Of a DNA stretch of 30,739 bases, positions 29,840 through 30,739 are shown in pieces. Position 1 is the first letter of the stretch. Every line of letters begins with the position of its first letter. The DNA comes from JAENVT01 sp031412355. Lineage in GTDB: Bacteria; Actinomycetota; Acidimicrobiia; Acidimicrobiales; Ilumatobacteraceae. The notes below the pieces were generated by a model that did not search any database, was not told where the DNA came from, and worked only from the letters and a program-made list of their open reading frames with translations. A program made the position numbers and the translations under genes. The stretch is taken from assembly GCA_031412355.1 (NCBI GenBank), contig JANOCR010000083.1, forward strand, positions 1 through 30,739. The letters are read 5' to 3'.

Positions 29840-30739
29840 CGGATTTCCGCGGGGCGGCCGAAGACGTGGCCAAACTTGCGGCGCAGGCCGGTGGCGGCGC
29901 GAACGTCGCGGGCGATGTCGGCCATCTCGTGGTACGCGATGCGCAGCGGGTTGTACGTGTGGATGTTCTTGGTCAGGCCGTACTTCACCCGCCGCACCTC
30001 GGGCTCGAACGTGCCGAACAGCCTGTCCCAGAGGATCAGGATCCCGCCGTAGTTCTTGTCGAGGTACTGCTCGTTGGCCCCGTGGTGACCACGGTGGTGT
30101 GACGGGGTGTTGAAGACCTTCTCGACAGGAACGGGAAGGCGGTCGATCGCCTCGGTGTGGATCCAGTACTGGTACAGCAGGTTCAGCTGGCCGGCCTTGG
30201 CCGTCTTCGCCGTGGGGAACCCCAGCAGCGGCATGGGCGCGAACACCCAGAACGTCAGGAAACCCGACCACGGCTGCCGCAGCGCTGTCGACAGGTTGTA
30301 CCGCTCGCCGCTGTGGTGGGTGACGTGGTTGGCCCACAGCAGCCGCACCTCGTGCATCCACCGATGGTCCCAGTAGTACAGGAAGTCCCACAGCACCATC
30401 GCCGACGCGATCGAGCCGCGGCGGAGGCCGATATTTGCGATGCGATGTTTGAAGAGGAAGCGATCGAACTTGCTGAACAGCGACAACGTGGCGAAGCCGA
30501 AGGCGATGTTGCCCGCCAGCATGGTCAAGCTGGCGATGGTGTCCTTGCGCTCATATCCGAGCGGCACCAGCGGATCTGGTGGCCGGTGGGTTCCCGATAA
30601 CGTGCGCTCGTCGGCGTCGTACAGGTCCCCGAGCGTTCGCTTCGGCACCTTCCGCAAGGCTGCGTACTCGGCCAGCATCGTGACAGCGAACAGCGGGATC
30701 GATGCCTTGTCGACCAGGTCGAGTTGGCGGAGCGCCGGC
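29773..30739 (-). CDS. Fatty acid hydroxylase/sterol desaturase family protein (5' end outside window)
   Basis: The frame is open from base 30738, so the N-terminus lies beyond the right edge; 321 residues are visible. This membrane di-iron family hydroxylates or desaturates lipids. Counting from the in-window methionine at 30678, the histidine clusters are HRWMH (105-109), HVTHH (118-122), His174 (YWIHTE) and HHRGHH (194-199), the full set expected to ligate two irons. Hydrophobic stretches at about 48-70 and 137-155 fit membrane segments. The C-terminal 25 residues lie in the overlap with the YecM-like gene. Lipid substrate is unknown. Confidence 0.92.
   Translation of the reverse strand, partial: PALRQLDLVDKASIPLFAVTMLAEYAALRKVPKRTLGDLYDADERTLSGTHRPPDPLVPLGYERKDTIASLTMLAGNIAFGFATLSLFSKFDRFLFKHRIANIGLRRGSIASAMVLWDFLYYWDHRWMHEVRLLWANHVTHHSGERYNLSTALRQPWSGFLTFWVFAPMPLLGFPTAKTAKAGQLNLLYQYWIHTEAIDRLPVPVEKVFNTPSHHRGHHGANEQYLDKNYGGILILWDRLFGTFEPEVRRVKYGLTKNIHTYNPLRIAYHEMADIARDVRAATGLRRKFGHVFGRPAEIRHRGSGFGPVAVTSRWATQSST

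Overview
The window is a high-GC, densely packed bacterial chromosome segment. It most likely comes from an actinobacterium, and I would guess Acidimicrobiia or a relative. The evidence is the secA-prfB-ftsE-ftsX order, a group II truncated haemoglobin close to actinobacterial GlbO, an F420-0 gamma-glutamyl ligase (CofE), an actinobacterial-type MenB, frequent GTG starts, and several genes whose start codon sits only 6-9 bases after a TAnnnT box, as in leaderless actinobacterial transcripts. The class-level assignment is inference. I see no rRNA, tRNA, CRISPR array, phage gene or insertion sequence.

Layout. (1) Bases 1-4531 are housekeeping: the C-terminal part of SecA, release factor 2, and the FtsEX divisome ABC system. 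(2) Bases 4552-6180 carry a crotonase-fold enzyme, an unrecognised 64-residue protein and GlbO. (3) Bases 6162-7866 (minus) hold menB followed by a TrmH/SpoU RNA methyltransferase. Divergent from them are cofE and an SRPBCC protein (7899-9114). (4) Bases 9135-10521 (minus) hold a small lipoprotein and pseudouridine-5'-phosphate glycosidase. (5) From 10589 to 21609 everything runs on the plus strand: a second crotonase, molybdate-type ModB and ModC, a 3-hydroxyacyl-CoA dehydrogenase, a small methyltransferase, a GcvT-like folate-dependent enzyme, and a PYROXD2-like FAD oxidoreductase. Then comes a 295-base gap with two tandem palindromes, and a four-gene run joined by 4-base start/stop overlaps: a methyltransferase-like protein, a YbaK-type deacylase, a DUF1537 four-carbon acid sugar kinase and a PdxA-family dehydrogenase. 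(6) Bases 21603-25953 form a regulator/transporter block: an ArsR-type regulator, an MFS exporter and an acyl-CoA-dehydrogenase-fold flavoprotein on the minus strand, with a second MFS transporter divergent. (7) Bases 25963-29096 hold a dienelactone hydrolase, a third MFS transporter and a divergent sarcosine-oxidase-like flavoprotein. (8) The right end has a YecM-like protein and a fatty-acid-hydroxylase/sterol-desaturase family protein running off the edge.

How the genes fit together. The kinase plus PdxA-like pair matches the known D-threonate/D-erythronate route (phosphorylation, then oxidative decarboxylation to dihydroxyacetone phosphate). The GcvT-like and PYROXD2-like genes, 5 bases apart, suggest oxidative demethylation feeding one-carbon units to folate, with an unknown substrate. 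The ArsR-type gene has a clear consensus-like promoter with a 36-base imperfect palindrome over the -10 box and start codon, so it probably represses itself and its exporter/flavoenzyme operon. The most unusual items are the tandem palindromes at 17697-17800, the coupled four-gene operon behind them, and the ArsR control region.
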